Part shown: positions 1-12,630 of the stretch, piece by piece | Layout: every line of letters begins with the position of its first letter | Numbering within the stretch: the first letter of the stretch is position 1 | From: Jaapia argillacea MUCL 33604 | Lineage: Eukaryota > Basidiomycota > Agaricomycetes > Jaapiales > Jaapiaceae | Assembly: GCA_000697665.1 (NCBI GenBank) | Contig: KL197709.1 | Span: forward strand, 659,877 to 723,876 | Reading direction: 5' to 3' | Length of the DNA stretch: 64,000 nucleotides | Program-made: the position numbers and the translations under genes | Notes under the pieces: model-generated | Databases searched by the model: none | What the model was told of the DNA's origin: nothing | Seen by the model: the letters and a program-made list of their open reading frames with translations, nothing else

Positions 1-7
1 AGGAGTT

Positions 8-1350
8 ATGGCACCAGGTCAGTCTCTGGATCCATTTCCAGCTGCTGATAATTCAAGCTGGTTCCTACCCCGTTCTATTGACCAGTTCACGTACTGGATC
101 GGCATCCTCACCTACCAGCCAGACCCCGACCGACTTACCAATGCCAGACATTGGCAAAATGATTTCCGACCAAAACGCACATTCAAGCAGGAGAAGCGCC
201 TTGATTTGTTTACGCTATACCCTCAAATTTCTGTCAAGGCATTTTTGTCGTCTTTTTTCGAGGAGCGGGGTTATACTTATGAAAGGCGGAGGTGTCACGA
301 AGCTGTAGTATTGGTTGGGACTTTCCTGAGGTTTCTAAAACGAATCGACTTTTACCGATCCGAGGGAACCGAAATGAGTGATTTGCTGGATGAAGCGTTG
401 GAAGTTGTTGGGACGGTCAGTCGTGCTCAATAATCTCAGCCGATCCAGCTAATCTTGTATGAGTACCTGACAGGCAAGCGAAGAACTCCCAGCCACAAGA
501 CAAATATCCACACTCATCCCATGTTCATTCTCCCAAGGATGTACGCATATTTTCGTGGAACCCGTCCCACCCAGCTATCCTTCAGTTACACCGTCGCTCG
601 AGGTCCTCGTATGCAACTGGGCCGACCCGGACTCGTTACCTTGGGATTCTTGGGAACTTGAAGAAGAGGGTGAGGATGTCGAAGATCCATTGATGCATGC
701 CCTTTCACGAACACACAAACCCGGTCCCGCGACTGCCTGCCTCAAAAGGCGGAAGATCGTCGGGATTCACCCCCCTCGTCCAGGTGACAAACCGTCGTTT
801 ACCTCTAGCGAGTCGATCGAACAAGGAATTCTCCACCGATTTGGGTGTATCGTGCTCGAGGCGTGGCCCACATCTCGTGACGTGTGCGACCCCTCCCTCT
901 CGCCGGGTTCCAGTGCCTCCACCCCGCATGGGACTTCCGATATCATTACAGTGCCCGTTGATCCTCAGGTGCTGGACTCCCTGAGAATAGGGATGATTCT
1001 CGAAGGTGTTTGGGTTGGGTTGATCCCAAACAGCGATGCTGAGAAAAATACCAGCGGTGGTGATGATGAAAACAAGGGAAACGGAACCAGTGAAGTCCCG
1101 AAACCCATATTCCACTATCTAGAACGCATTTATGCAGTTCAAACAAGCTACCACACGATCATCAAGGACGTGCAAGAAGATCGACGTAAGTAGCGTCCTT
1201 TGTGATCTGGTTTTGAGTCTACATCTCGCCTTTGCAGCTGCTTGGTGGAGTCCCCGCGAGACGGATGAGAGCCTCGGGCTCACTCTCGCTGGGAGAATGG
1301 ATTTATTGTCTTCCATTCGGGCATATCTTCCCCACTCCCCAGAAACCTGA
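8..1350 (+). CDS. Unrecognised protein, possibly partial at the 5' end
   Basis: I do not recognise this protein. Three exons join in frame: 8-415, 474-1185 and 1238-1350, giving about 410 aa. The first intron starts GTCAGT, has a CTAAT branch-like site and ends ACAG. The second starts GTAAGT and ends TTTGCAG. The N-terminal 130 residues are rich in aromatic and basic residues. An acidic stretch (ELEEEGEDVEDP) and a Ser/Pro/Gly-rich linker follow. The C-terminal part has alternating hydrophobic segments. No signal peptide or membrane helix is evident. The ATG at position 8 has no visible upstream context, so the true start may lie outside the window. The last exon could end differently because the final splice rests on frame alone. 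Confidence 0.5.
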
Positions 1351-1541
1351 AGTTTTTGACCACGTAGATGATTGTATTACCAGGTTGTGTGTACTTTTTG
1401 ACTTCTCTTGTTTGTAGTTCGCGTGCTGCTGTATAACGGCTCTCGTTGAATGAAATCGGACCTTTTTCTTGGCAAAACGAGGAGACCTGGCTTGATTGAC
1501 GAAAACAACAGGCAGTGGTATATACGACAAGTGGGCGCCGA

Positions 1542-2943
1542 CTAAGCAGTGATACTGGGTTCGATTTCCCCCAAGAGCAGCGTCCCGTCCTTGCTCGCGG
1601 TGAGAACTAGAACAGATTCTCAATCAATATCTGGCTGCAATGTAGTACCAAAAAGCCACTTACTAATTGGTTCCTTCGGGTGAAAGTCAACCGCCGTCAC
1701 TGTTCCCTTATGGCCAGGCAACTAAACACAAGAATCGACCCAATGTTTAGAAGTTGATCCTCGACGTCAACACAAACCAGCGTACCTTATATTGCATCTT
1801 CCCACTATCGACATCCCAAATGCAGACACATCTATCAGCACCGCCTACAGCGACTCGTCGCCCTCCGTCATCCTTACTCCAAGCTCCCTTCAATAAAGCA
1901 TGTTCGAAACCGGCAGGGGCGCCCGTCAAGACCCTGTGGATTCGCGAAGGGGAGGGTGAGAAGGGTCGAACGTCGTGGATGATGGTTTGGGATGAGAATG
2001 ACGGAGAGAGGAGGAAGGACCCGTTGGGAGACAGTGAGAGGGAAGTGGGGGTATCGGTATGGCCAGAGAGTGTGTAGACTTTCTCTTGTTTGCGAAGGTC
2101 GTAGACCTAGAAAAAGAGATGACGTCCCGTCACGTTCGCTTGGGCAAAAGGGACCAAAAAATGACGAAACGCACGTGAATCTCATTGTCCAAAGCACCAA
2201 CATATATGTTGGCTCCATCCACACTCCAACAAACGCTCGTAACGGGACACCCAACCTCAAAATCCATAACGCACTCCTTCTTCCCATCGTCACCTCCCTC
2301 CCATACTCTCACAGTGCCATCATCACTCCCAGTAGCCAACAACTCAACCCCAGCACCTCCAGCGATCGTTCTATCAAGAGAATTGATTATTCCGCGATGG
2401 GCGCGAATTTTTCTGACGCGAGAACCTGTGGTGACATCGGTCATAAGGAGAGTGTGGTCGGCTGAGACGGTGTAGAGGAAGGATGAGACGAGGGACCATT
2501 GGAGGTCGAGAATGGGAGCTTTGTGAAGGGTTGATAGGAGGCCGTAGTTGGTGTTGGGCGGGTATGTCTTCCATAAGGCTAAGAAGGGGTGTCAACGATT
2601 TGCTCGAGAGAAGATATTTAGCCACGTACAAACACTCCTGTCGGCCGAACAGGCTGCGATATTCTGACCTGTAGGGTCAAATCTACAGCTCAGGATCTCT
2701 GCCTAATCCTCCAGTCAGTATGCCGCAGCCCAGAATCCTGCTAGAAAACAGATTCTCAACGGAATGTGCGCCAGAGAGGCTGATAATTGGCGCCTCCAAG
2801 CCACTTGTTCTTTTGACACTGCGAACAAGACCTCGTTCGTCGTTTGTGGATGAAATAGCAATCTGTTGTGATTCTGGAGATGCGGAGCGTATTCTCTTGA
2901 TGAGAACGCCATCTGAGGATGAAGGGGCGCCTCTTTTTGACAT
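1542..2943 (-). CDS. SNRNP40: U5 snRNP 40 kDa WD40 protein (Prp8-binding)
   Basis: This is the WD40 component of the U5 small nuclear ribonucleoprotein. In the family it binds Prp8 and acts in the spliceosome. Six exons (2943-2761, 2702-2630, 2578-2175, 2106-1786, 1721-1664, 1606-1542) give 367 aa, the usual length. After a short basic N-terminus (MSKRGAPSSS) the reading APIISLSGAHS marks the first WD blade. Later blades show NIAACSADRSV, LLATGSDDGTVRVWE, IYVGALDNEI and RVAVGGADRCVCIWD. The linker VRPFSPSP between blades is typical of this family. The last blade ends in LLLGEIEPSITA. The ATG at 2943 was chosen because upstream in-frame codons are only GTG. The intron-rich structure matches fungal orthologues. 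The identification rests on blade order and family-specific linkers. Confidence 0.93.
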
Positions 2944-3037
2944 GGTGGAACGGGGCAGAGTTGAGTTGAGCACTTCGCGCCAAGTACTCAGAGAGATGCC
3001 TTCTAGTGATAATGGTCTATTACAGCCAACATTTCAT

Positions 3038-3125
3038 GGCCGCCTGGCGAAATGGCATCGCGTCTGACTACGATTCTAGTTAATCGCGCATCAGGAGACT
3101 GCAGGTTCGACCCCTGCGGTGGTCA
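3038..3125 (+). tRNA. tRNA-Arg (ACG) with 17-nt intron
   Basis: A complete cloverleaf can be drawn. Acceptor GGCCGCC pairs with GGTGGTC, D-stem GCGA pairs with TCGC, anticodon stem TCTGA pairs with TCAGG, and the T-arm is GCAGG TTCGACC CCTGC. The anticodon loop reads CTACGA, so the anticodon is ACG. A 17-nt intron follows position 37, as is normal for nuclear tRNAs. A T-run about 15 nt downstream could be the Pol III terminator. Confidence 0.9.
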
Positions 3126-3566
3126 TATTGACAAAACATCCCATTTTTCAATCCTTTTTTGTACAACGTTATACATGTAATTGTTTGGATCACAGTGTAG
3201 ATGTACAAACCACTCCTCGCGATTGCAGCTGCGTAATTCCAGGTTAAGTTTGGGTACTTCTCGTTTCAAGATGCCATGGCTTTCTTGAGCTAATATGTGA
3301 CTGGACACGCTACACAGAATAATAACAGCTGGCTACTTGTAGGATTCCTCTGCCAAATTCAGAGGCTGTCTTATTGAAAGTGTGAGGATAGTGCCTGAGA
3401 CCCAACGCTCAGTAGCCTGAAAGCATCTCCGTCACTCCCGAGTGGAGCACCACGATCTATAGAACACCTAATGCAGCCGATAAAGATGTGGTTTGGACGC
3501 GATACAGTTACGCCACTGACTTGTTAATGCTCAGTATCATAATGCCACATTGACCACAAATGCCAT
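3126..3566. other. Intergenic, no gene seen
   Basis: This spacer between two tRNA-Arg genes has no supported coding frame on either strand. Short T-runs just after the first tRNA are its likely terminator. No repeat boundary was found. Confidence 0.5.
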
Positions 3567-3648
3567 GGCTACCTGGCGCAATGGTAGCGTGTTTGGCTTC
3601 GATTGCCAGCGTACCAAAAGGTTGCAGGTTCGAGTCCTGCGGTGGTCA
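3567..3648 (+). tRNA. tRNA-Arg (TCG) with 10-nt intron
   Basis: Acceptor GGCTACC pairs with GGTGGTC. The D-arm is GCGC AATGGTA GCGT, the anticodon stem TTTGG pairs with CCAAA, and the T-arm is GCAGG TTCGAGT CCTGC. The loop CTTCGA gives anticodon TCG, followed by a 10-nt intron. It differs from the copies at 18915 and 21788 by one base, a T in place of C at the 3' end of the D-stem, so one pair is G-U. Confidence 0.92.
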
Positions 3649-4124
3649 TTTGATTTTGTCTTTACCATCCGAGAATGTGTGGTGAACGAGTGACGAGGAC
3701 ACTAGTACTGAGAATCGAGTGGGAGGTAGTTTTTGACCAGGGATGGTTCAAAGAGGCTTGCATACTCGGGACAAGCACAACAGTAGCGAAACAGATCTGA
3801 GCTCGCGGAAGCGGAAGTATCAAGGGGACCTTTTGTGGTGCATGTGAGGACATTAGAAAGGATGCAGTAGCCAGGTGCGGAAGGAGGCGAAAGTAACGAG
3901 TGAAGACGACAACTGTAACATCGGAAAGTTAATTCCTTCGCAAGAAACGCAAGGAGTATAAGCTCTGTGTCATTTCAGCCGAGGCCACATGTACGCCCAT
4001 ACATCCCAGTATGTAGACGAATGAAGTGCATGTATTGTACAGCATATCTATGCAAGATGTTCTCCCTAACCCCTACGCCTCATCCGACTGTATAGCCTAC
4101 AAGGGGAAGCTCATCTCAAACCCA
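3649..4124. other. Intergenic, no gene seen
   Basis: There is no convincing reading frame or splice chain. The stretch separates the tRNA from the convergent 3' end of the SMP-domain gene. Confidence 0.5.
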
Positions 4125-4474
4125 TTATTTCGACTTGGGGGCTTTTGCTCCACCAGCAGCGGCACCTGCACCTGCACCTCCAGCGGCATTACGCGCCGCA
4201 CCAGACTGGGCGCGAGCGGGGAAAGACCCCTTGCCAGTGTCATTGCCACTCTTGGCCTGGGGATGTTGTCAGTTGTTGTTCAATGTCGAGATAAAGACGG
4301 ATGAGACATACCTGAGTCGACTGTATACGAGCAGCGGCTGAGCCGGTCATCTTGTTACCAGTGGGGGCGGTACCACTAGAAGCTCCAGCTAAAGGATGGG
4401 GGGGGGGGTGCGGTCAGCGCCAGAGATAAATGTCGCAGAGCAACAGTTCACTGACTTCCACGTTTTGAAGGCAT
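4125..4474 (-). CDS. Small SMP-domain (LEA-like) protein, 75 aa
   Basis: Three exons (4474-4456, 4388-4312, 4256-4125) give 75 aa. The core MTGSAAARIQSTQ followed by AKSGNDTGKGSFPARAQSGA matches the seed-maturation-protein (SMP) domain. In plants this is a late-embryogenesis-abundant domain, and related small proteins occur in fungi. The rest is Gly/Ala-rich and ends in a basic KAPKSK tail. There is no signal peptide or membrane helix, so it is probably a soluble, largely disordered cytosolic or nuclear protein. A role in desiccation or spore tolerance is inference from the domain. The first intron, read on the coding strand, ends in a run of eleven C residues before the TTTAG acceptor, an unusual polypyrimidine tract. 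The start is the only in-frame ATG and follows a short 5' exon of 19 coding bases. Confidence 0.8.
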
Positions 4475-4769
4475 AGTGAAATGTGTGTTGGTTGGGGATG
4501 ATAGACGAGGAGGGAACTGGTGTTGAATTTGCTGAGGATACTGGGACTGCAGCACAGAGCTTTATAGGTCGCTCGTACGGATGTAACCGCCCATTTCCCT
4601 CAAGCCAAGTCACAGCTTCACCTCGGTCATGTCTTGAGCGATTATTCTCGTTGGTTGGCAAAGACCGCTCAATCTTCTGAACATAACCTTCAGCCAAATT
4701 CTCTTGAGCAACATTCCAATCCAAGGCAATCTCATCTTAAAACCCTCCCGACCCATATTCGCCATTAGC
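4475..4769. other. Intergenic, 5' flank of the SMP gene
   Basis: No supported gene. It holds the probable promoter of the SMP-domain gene (minus strand) and the 3' flank of the uncertain gene that ends at 4770. Confidence 0.4.
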
Positions 4770-5470
4770 TCAAGAGCCACGATTCGTTATCTTCCCTGCG
4801 TGCGTCCATTCATCGCCCCATTCATCTCCGCTATTCTCCCTCAAACCTCCCGTCGATCCCCTGTGAAGACGTTGTCCGATAGGATGAACAATTTGGTTGA
4901 CGAATAGCGAGCTGGGTGTGATAAAAGCTGATAGGCCACGATAGAACGAGTTTGATAGGAGAGTAATAGAAGTCGAAGTTGTGGGAGGTGAATCATCGGC
5001 GAGCCTTTCTTGGATTGAGATGAATTCTTTCATTGACTCGGAAGTAACCGTACGGTGTAAAAGACAAGATTGACTTTTAGATAGTGTTGAACCAGAAGTC
5101 CCAAGGAATGTGCTATCGACCACAGCGATGGGTGATCTTGTCGCGATCGTCTGCGATAGGTGTAGTTCACCACCAGGACTCCTTTCCAAGCTCGCCCTAT
5201 GGTGAAACGCGTGTGTAGAACTAGCTGACTGAGGGTAGGTTGGGAGATTGCCTGGGATGGGTAGCCTGATGAGAGGGTCCTGCCTCGATCATCTCGGATT
5301 AGTTTATACACTTGGGAAGAACGGCTTGCTACTGGTGTGTGTGGTAGATACCGGCCAGATAGCGGAGTTTCAATTATCTTCCCACGCCTCAGGCGCGTGG
5401 CTGTAGTTACAATATTCGGACGTTTTGGGCGCATTTTCTCGCGGTCCCTCTGATGCTTGTAGCTCCTCAT
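4770..5470 (-). CDS. Hypothetical protein, exon join unresolved
   Basis: Two overlapping open frames on the minus strand look like parts of one gene. The 5' frame begins at an ATG at 5470 (MRSYKHQRDREKMRPKRPN) and is strongly basic for about 60 residues, perhaps a nuclear-localisation or mitochondrial-type segment. The 3' frame runs to a stop at 4770 and includes a hydrophobic-amphipathic stretch (FITPSSLFVNQIVHPIGQRL) and an acidic tail (SGDEWGDEW). An intron of length 2 modulo 3 is needed to join them. One candidate begins GTGTAT near the QVYKL codons and ends at CTCAG, but it is not compelling. I do not recognise the product. Confidence 0.3.
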
Positions 5471-6370
5471 CCACGGCCTCTCAGACGACCAAACAACTTC
5501 AGAAAAATCCGAATTTTATCTACAAAAAGGTCTTTGGTCTTTATCCACCCACTAGCCTCAAGAAAGTTAACTTTTATCTGCTTATTCTGCCTGTACCACT
5601 GGATTCTTTAATTTGCTTGTTGATGGAAAATACCCTGGGACCCATTGGTTGTCAGAAGTGACTCTGGTAATGGGTTTGATGAATTGTACAGGGCACAGAA
5701 AGATCTCCCTGAGTGTAACAATCATGAAGTGGGAGATATTATAATGGGAACCAGGTATGTCTATCAATTTCTCCCTAATTCTGATTTTGCTAGTTGTGAG
5801 CAATGAGAGATGGGTCAGATTTACTTATTGTACTATAGAGCTAGGCTTTCAAGGACTTGGACTAGGTACAATCCTGTGGAGGTAGTAAAATGGTCACAAA
5901 TGGCCTTGGGGTGGATTGGGACTCAAACTCAGATAGCAAGGGTGACAGGACTTGTACCAAGATTTAGTAATTTTCATCTCGTTAGAGGTGTTTTGAAGCA
6001 CATAAATCCAGGTTTTTGAGTCATGTGGGTAGTTCAATGTGGAGTAGTAAGACATTGCTGTCTCTTACAACCAAAATGGCAAAGTTTTGGGTTTTTTTGG
6101 CCTTTGCCAAAGCCCAGAATGTCTGAATAATCAAGAAAAGAGTAATGCTATTGTGGGTGAAAATTTCCTGTGATGTGTGATTGCCTTTGAGGTTGTGAGA
6201 GACTGAGAGTACAGTATTATTATCACTCAAGCAAACCACTGATGATTTGAGATAGTTCTACACATTCAAAATTTATGGCAGAACACACAGAATAGATACT
6301 AGTGAGTTTGAATACCAAACTGTCTCAGATACAACCAGAAATCCTGATTAAAAAATGATTTGTCAAGAAT

Positions 6371-6441
6371 GTTCTCACTCAGGATTGAACCAACACTCAT
6401 CCACAAACGGGGGAAGAATGTAACCACTTGACCACAGGACC
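6371..6441 (-). repeat. tRNA-derived SINE-like head (Pol III box A and box B)
   Basis: Read on the minus strand, the segment begins GGTCCTGTGGTCAAGTGG, which resembles the 5' half of a tRNA. It contains TGGTCAAGTGG, a good box A, and about 45 nt later GGTTCAATCC, a good box B. The intervening sequence does not fold into a proper anticodon arm, so it is not a functional tRNA. AT-rich sequence continues downstream on the minus strand, as expected for the body of a SINE. Confidence 0.45.
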
Positions 6442-6475
6442 TTTGAAAGTGGTAGTATCTGAGTGTATAGATAGC

Positions 6476-6496
6476 AAAAATAGCGGAGCTATTTTT
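6476..6496. repeat. Perfect 9-bp inverted repeat (hairpin)
   Basis: AAAAATAGC and GCTATTTTT are separated by GGA, giving a perfect 9-bp stem with a 3-nt loop. It is next to the SINE-like head, at the edge of the AT-rich island, and is followed by a pyrimidine-rich tract. Confidence 0.6.
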
Positions 6497-6967
6497 GATT
6501 ATTCTTTTTCTTTTTCGTTTTCTTTTACCCACAAACACCAGTATCTTGCCGGAAGAACGGGCAGCTATGAGATTTCAAAAGACGAGCTCAAGGGGGTCCT
6601 TAAGCAAAGCCTAAGACACACAGGATCAACGGCGATTGGCTGCAGTGTTCGTTGAGGGTGATGACGATGTGGCCATATGCATATACATAGGGTGACCAAA
6701 AGCGACGTTCAATCGAGTAACATTTGCAGCTCGATGTTCCAGACCGCCAGGTGGAGTCGTCTACGAAGAGAATCAAGTTATAAACCAAGGTCCAACCTTT
6801 CAAAATACTTTGGACGATGAGTTTGGCGACAAGGGAGTGCCACTTCAAACTCCGCACCGCTATTACTGCTGTCCATGGCTCCGTCGTTGAACAAGGACTT
6901 GTCAACTCTCGACCATCACGCCTAATCCACGCACATCTTCCTCCGATACAGTCTTGGCGGCTTTGTG

Positions 6968-8584
6968 ATGTCTGTCCTGCTGGAGACATCCTTCGGGGAC
7001 ATCGTTATTGACCTCGAAGTAGACGCTTGCCCGAAGACTTGTGAAAACTTTCTAAAGTTATGCAAGGTGTACTATTACAACCTCAACGCATTCTTCAATG
7101 GTACGTCCTTTCCCTTCCTACATAGAACACCTAGGACTCATTATGCGCGCTCTTCAGTTTCCAAGGACTTCCTTGCGCAAGCTGGCGACCCCACAGCTAC
7201 AGGCACAGGCGGCGAATCCATCTGGTCCTTCATAGCTTCTCGCCAAGGCAAAACCGAGCACCGCTATTTCGAACCAGAAATCATTCCCCGTCTCAAACAT
7301 ACCCACAAAGGCACAGTCTCAATGGCCGTAGCCCCAGCAGTCGAAGGTCTCCGAGGAGGCTGTGGATCTCAATTCTTCATCACATTAGCAGACGGTATCG
7401 ATTACCTCGATGGCAAACACGCCGTTTTCGGACATGTAGTCGAAGGATTGGAGACGTTGGATAAGTTGAATGAAGTTTTTGTGGATCAGGATGGTAGACC
7501 CTTGAAGGATGTCAGAATCAGGCATGTCGTCATTCTTGGTGCGTCGATTATTGGAAGCTCAAAACTCTTGCGTTTTGTTCATCTCATTATAGATGACCCC
7601 TTCCCTGACCCACCTGGTCTCGTGAAACCCGACGCATCTCCCACACGCCCACCAGACAACTCGACCCGTATAGCAGAAGATGAAGACCCGCTTGCCACTC
7701 TCCCTGAAGAGGAAGCTGAAGTGGAACGTCGAAAGCAAGCCGCCCGGGCTTCGGCACTCACACTAGAGATGGTCGGTGATCTGCCCTTCGCCAACGTCCG
7801 ACCCCCAGAGAACGTCTTGTTCGTGTGCAAATTGAACCAAGTCACTCGAGACGAGGATCTGGAATTGATATTCTCGAGGTTTGGAACGATCATGAGCTGT
7901 CAAGTCATTAGGGATAAGAAAACCGGTGATTCTTTGCAGTATGCATTTATTGAATTTGACAAGAGGGAGGATGCCGAGCAGGTAGGCTTGTATACTCGTC
8001 GCATCGAGATTGAAGTCACTCACGCAATCCTGACAGGCATATTTCAAGATGCAAAATGTCCTTGTCGACGATCGTCGTATCTGGGTTGATTTGTTCGTCA
8101 TCTCCTCGCCTCCGTCGCCTCCCGCTACTGACCGCTTCTCAAACATAGCTCGCAATCAGTGGCCAGATTAAACACTCAGTGGTCAAATGACCCTAAAGTC
8201 GGGCCTCGTATGGGTGGTGGAGGTGGCCGAGGCGGTCGAGGACGTGGAGGAGGGTTTGCTGGGCGGGAGGACCTGGAAGAGACTCGAAGATACAGAGCGA
8301 CTGGGGGACATGGAAGTCATGGTGATTACGGGATGGTGTTTGATGTTCCCAGCGCAGATAACGGGCGAAGGAGGAAGAGGAGTCGAAGTCGCGAGAAGGA
8401 GAGGGAGAGGAGTAAGGAGAGAGATAGGGATAGGCAGAAGAGAAGGTCAAGGTCGCCCCCTCCCCCTCCTCCACGCGAAAGAGAGAGGGACAGAGATAGA
8501 GAGCGTGTCCGTGAACGCGATCGTCGAAGGAGCCGAAGTAGGGAAGATAGGCGCTCGCACCGGGACTACGAGCGCCGACGTTAG
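6968..8584 (+). CDS. PPIL4: PPIL4-type cyclophilin with RRM and RS-rich tail
   Basis: This is a nuclear peptidyl-prolyl cis-trans isomerase fused to an RNA-recognition motif, a family linked to spliceosomes (human PPIL4, fungal Cyp6). Five exons (6968-7100, 7158-7538, 7593-7981, 8037-8092, 8149-8584) give 464 aa. Residues 1 to about 165 form the cyclophilin fold, starting [17 protein letters not shown], with the [11 protein letters not shown] core and [10 protein letters not shown]. The RRM lies around residues 235-315, with RNP2-like VLFVCKLN and RNP1-like YAFIEFD. The C-terminus is Gly/Arg-rich and then an Arg/Ser/Glu/Asp repeat domain, as in splicing regulators. The start is the ATG at 6968. 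The upstream GTG is ignored. The classical active-site Arg-Phe pair is altered, as is usual for this subfamily. Confidence 0.93.
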
Positions 8585-8941
8585 CGGATGTGGCGGGTGT
8601 GGCTGGGCTGCTTCCGTGTGTCCCGCTCCTTCTTTCGTCCTGTGCATCCCTTTATGTTTAGCTCAGTTCTAATTGTGATGATACTTATCCTGTGGGTGGT
8701 CGTAATCATTTCACAGTAACTTTCCTTTCCGATTGACGCACGTATCAGCAACTTTCCATCATGATGCAGAACGGAGCATGAGGCGGCGAACTGCGATTCT
8801 CTGCTTTTGCTATGTTGCTGCGGCTCAACTGTAGTACGGCGTTGTGGAGCTGCCAAGAAAACTCAGCGATTTGCCTTTCCCCCTGTCTTCGATGCGTCTC
8901 TTTCTCTCTTTCACCCTCCTCTTTATCCACTCTTTCTTGAA

Positions 8942-9796
8942 ATGAAGCTATCAGCTATCTTTGACGCCCCCGACGCAGACGTAGTCCTGCGATCGAACTC
9001 GCAGGATGTCGTGGACTTTCGAGTTCACCGATGTATCCTGTCAGCCGCCTCGCCGTTCTTCAAGGACATGTTCGGCCTGCCTCAACCCCCTACGTACCCC
9101 GAGGATTGTGATAATGGGCCCCCAGTGGTGGACTTGGCAGAAGCCGCCAACGTCATTGAAGCACTCCTCCGCTTCATCTATCCAGTACCCAATCCCATCA
9201 TCGAGACTCTCGACGAGTTGGCGGTTGTCCTCGCCGCCGCAAGCAAATACGAGGCGACAATCGCCCTTGACCACCTTCGTAAACTCCTCGTCTCACCCTC
9301 ATTCGCCCCACTATCCCCGATGCGAGTCTTCTCCATCGCCTGCCAATACGATTTTGAACAAGAGGCCAAAATCGCCTCCCGTTACACCCTCACAACGAAC
9401 CTCTTAGATACACCCCTATCCGAATCCCCTGAACTCAAATACATCTCCGCCTACTCCTATCGCCGTCTACTAGACCTTCATCGTTCTCGGGCCGACGCTG
9501 CGAAAGAGATCATCCAAACGGCAAAGACGGAGATCGTGGAGACGATAAAGTGTATGCAGTGTAACGCAGTGAATCTGCCCAGTGGGTTTTCGCCTCCCAG
9601 GTGGTGGGTGGATTTTCAGCTGAGGGCTTGTGAGGAGTTGGGGTCGAGACCGACTACGGACGTCGTGTTTGGGATGGCGTTTTTGGCCAGGAGCGCGAGA
9701 GCTGGATGCCCGAGGTGTGCGGAGAGTTTGTTGAATTCGTATGCATTTCTTGAGGGGCTGAGGAGGAAGATAGATGACTTGCCTGGAGAGATTTGA
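8942..9796 (+). CDS. BTB/POZ domain protein, 284 aa, intronless
   Basis: This is a single-exon BTB protein. Residues 10-110 carry the BTB signature: DVVLRS, then VDFRVHRCILSAASPFFKDMF, then the family-typical FIYPVPNP. Such proteins are expanded in agaricomycetes and are generally thought to dimerise or act as Cullin-3 adaptors. The partner of this one is unknown. The C-terminal half is helical and holds two Cys pairs (CMQC and CPRC) that could bind a metal. The ATG at 8942 was chosen because it starts the BTB domain and follows a CT-rich leader typical of fungal promoters. No intron is needed, which is unusual next to its intron-rich neighbours. Confidence 0.85.
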   Translation: MKLSAIFDAPDADVVLRSNSQDVVDFRVHRCILSAASPFFKDMFGLPQPPTYPEDCDNGPPVVDLAEAANVIEALLRFIYPVPNPIIETLDELAVVLAAASKYEATIALDHLRKLLVSPSFAPLSPMRVFSIACQYDFEQEAKIASRYTLTTNLLDTPLSESPELKYISAYSYRRLLDLHRSRADAAKEIIQTAKTEIVETIKCMQCNAVNLPSGFSPPRWWVDFQLRACEELGSRPTTDVVFGMAFLARSARAGCPRCAESLLNSYAFLEGLRRKIDDLPGEI

Positions 9797-10105
9797 AGGT
9801 GGCTGTGAGGAGGGCGGCCTGCATGGGAGTGTCTTGGGACTGGAAAGATTGCTGTTCGGCTGTTTTGGATATCATGATTATGCGGGGGCGAGATCAGTAG
9901 ACGAGGGATGCGGAACTGAAGGAGTTGATATGTTATCGTTATCATTTATTGGACTTTACCGTACCCACTTATAGTCACCGGCGCCTAGCATGGACAGGGA
10001 AACAGTAGATTCATTGGCTACAGTGACAAGGGTGCACGCACGCTTAACCCATGATAATACATTCTTCGGATTCCTATTCTTATTCTTCTGAAACTTCAAT
10101 CCCCC
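9797..10105. other. Convergent intergenic spacer
   Basis: This is the 3' flank of the BTB gene and of the convergent P5C dehydrogenase gene. No gene, RNA or repeat is visible. Confidence 0.5.
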
Positions 10106-12364
<2,259 letters not shown>

Positions 12365-12630
12365 TGTTCGAATCGATGAGGAGACTTGTGAACGAGCTTT
12401 TGGGAACTTCCAGCGATATCCAGCGATACGATGGGGTTTAAAAAGAAAGAAACTGGGGGGAGGAACCTTGGCGATTGGCATGGTCCGCCCGGGTTAAGCG
12501 CCCGGCCAGGATTAATATTGATTAGATTAGATCGCCTATCCTCGGCTAATTTATCGTCGGTTAGATTTTACCATGTTTTCTGCGTGACAAATACGGGTAA
12601 ATACTTGTCTGCTTGTTCATTCCTTGGTGC

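Larger units (their letters stand above)
5500..6541. repeat. AT-rich repeat island, likely transposable-element remnant
   Basis: About 1 kb stands out from the GC-richer surroundings by high A+T content and by lack of any credible coding frame. It includes a tRNA-like head on the minus strand (separate entry) and a perfect hairpin at its right side. The left edge near 5500-5640 and the right edge near 6500-6540 are judged from composition only. No terminal repeats or target-site duplication were identified. The simplest reading is one or more non-autonomous retroelements of SINE type inserted between genes. Confidence 0.4.

Noticed and set aside
8187-8672. A 161-codon frame over the tail of the PPIL4-type gene
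   Set aside because: It is out of frame with the RRM exons. The RS-rich reading 8149-8584 continues the gene and ends with a normal stop.
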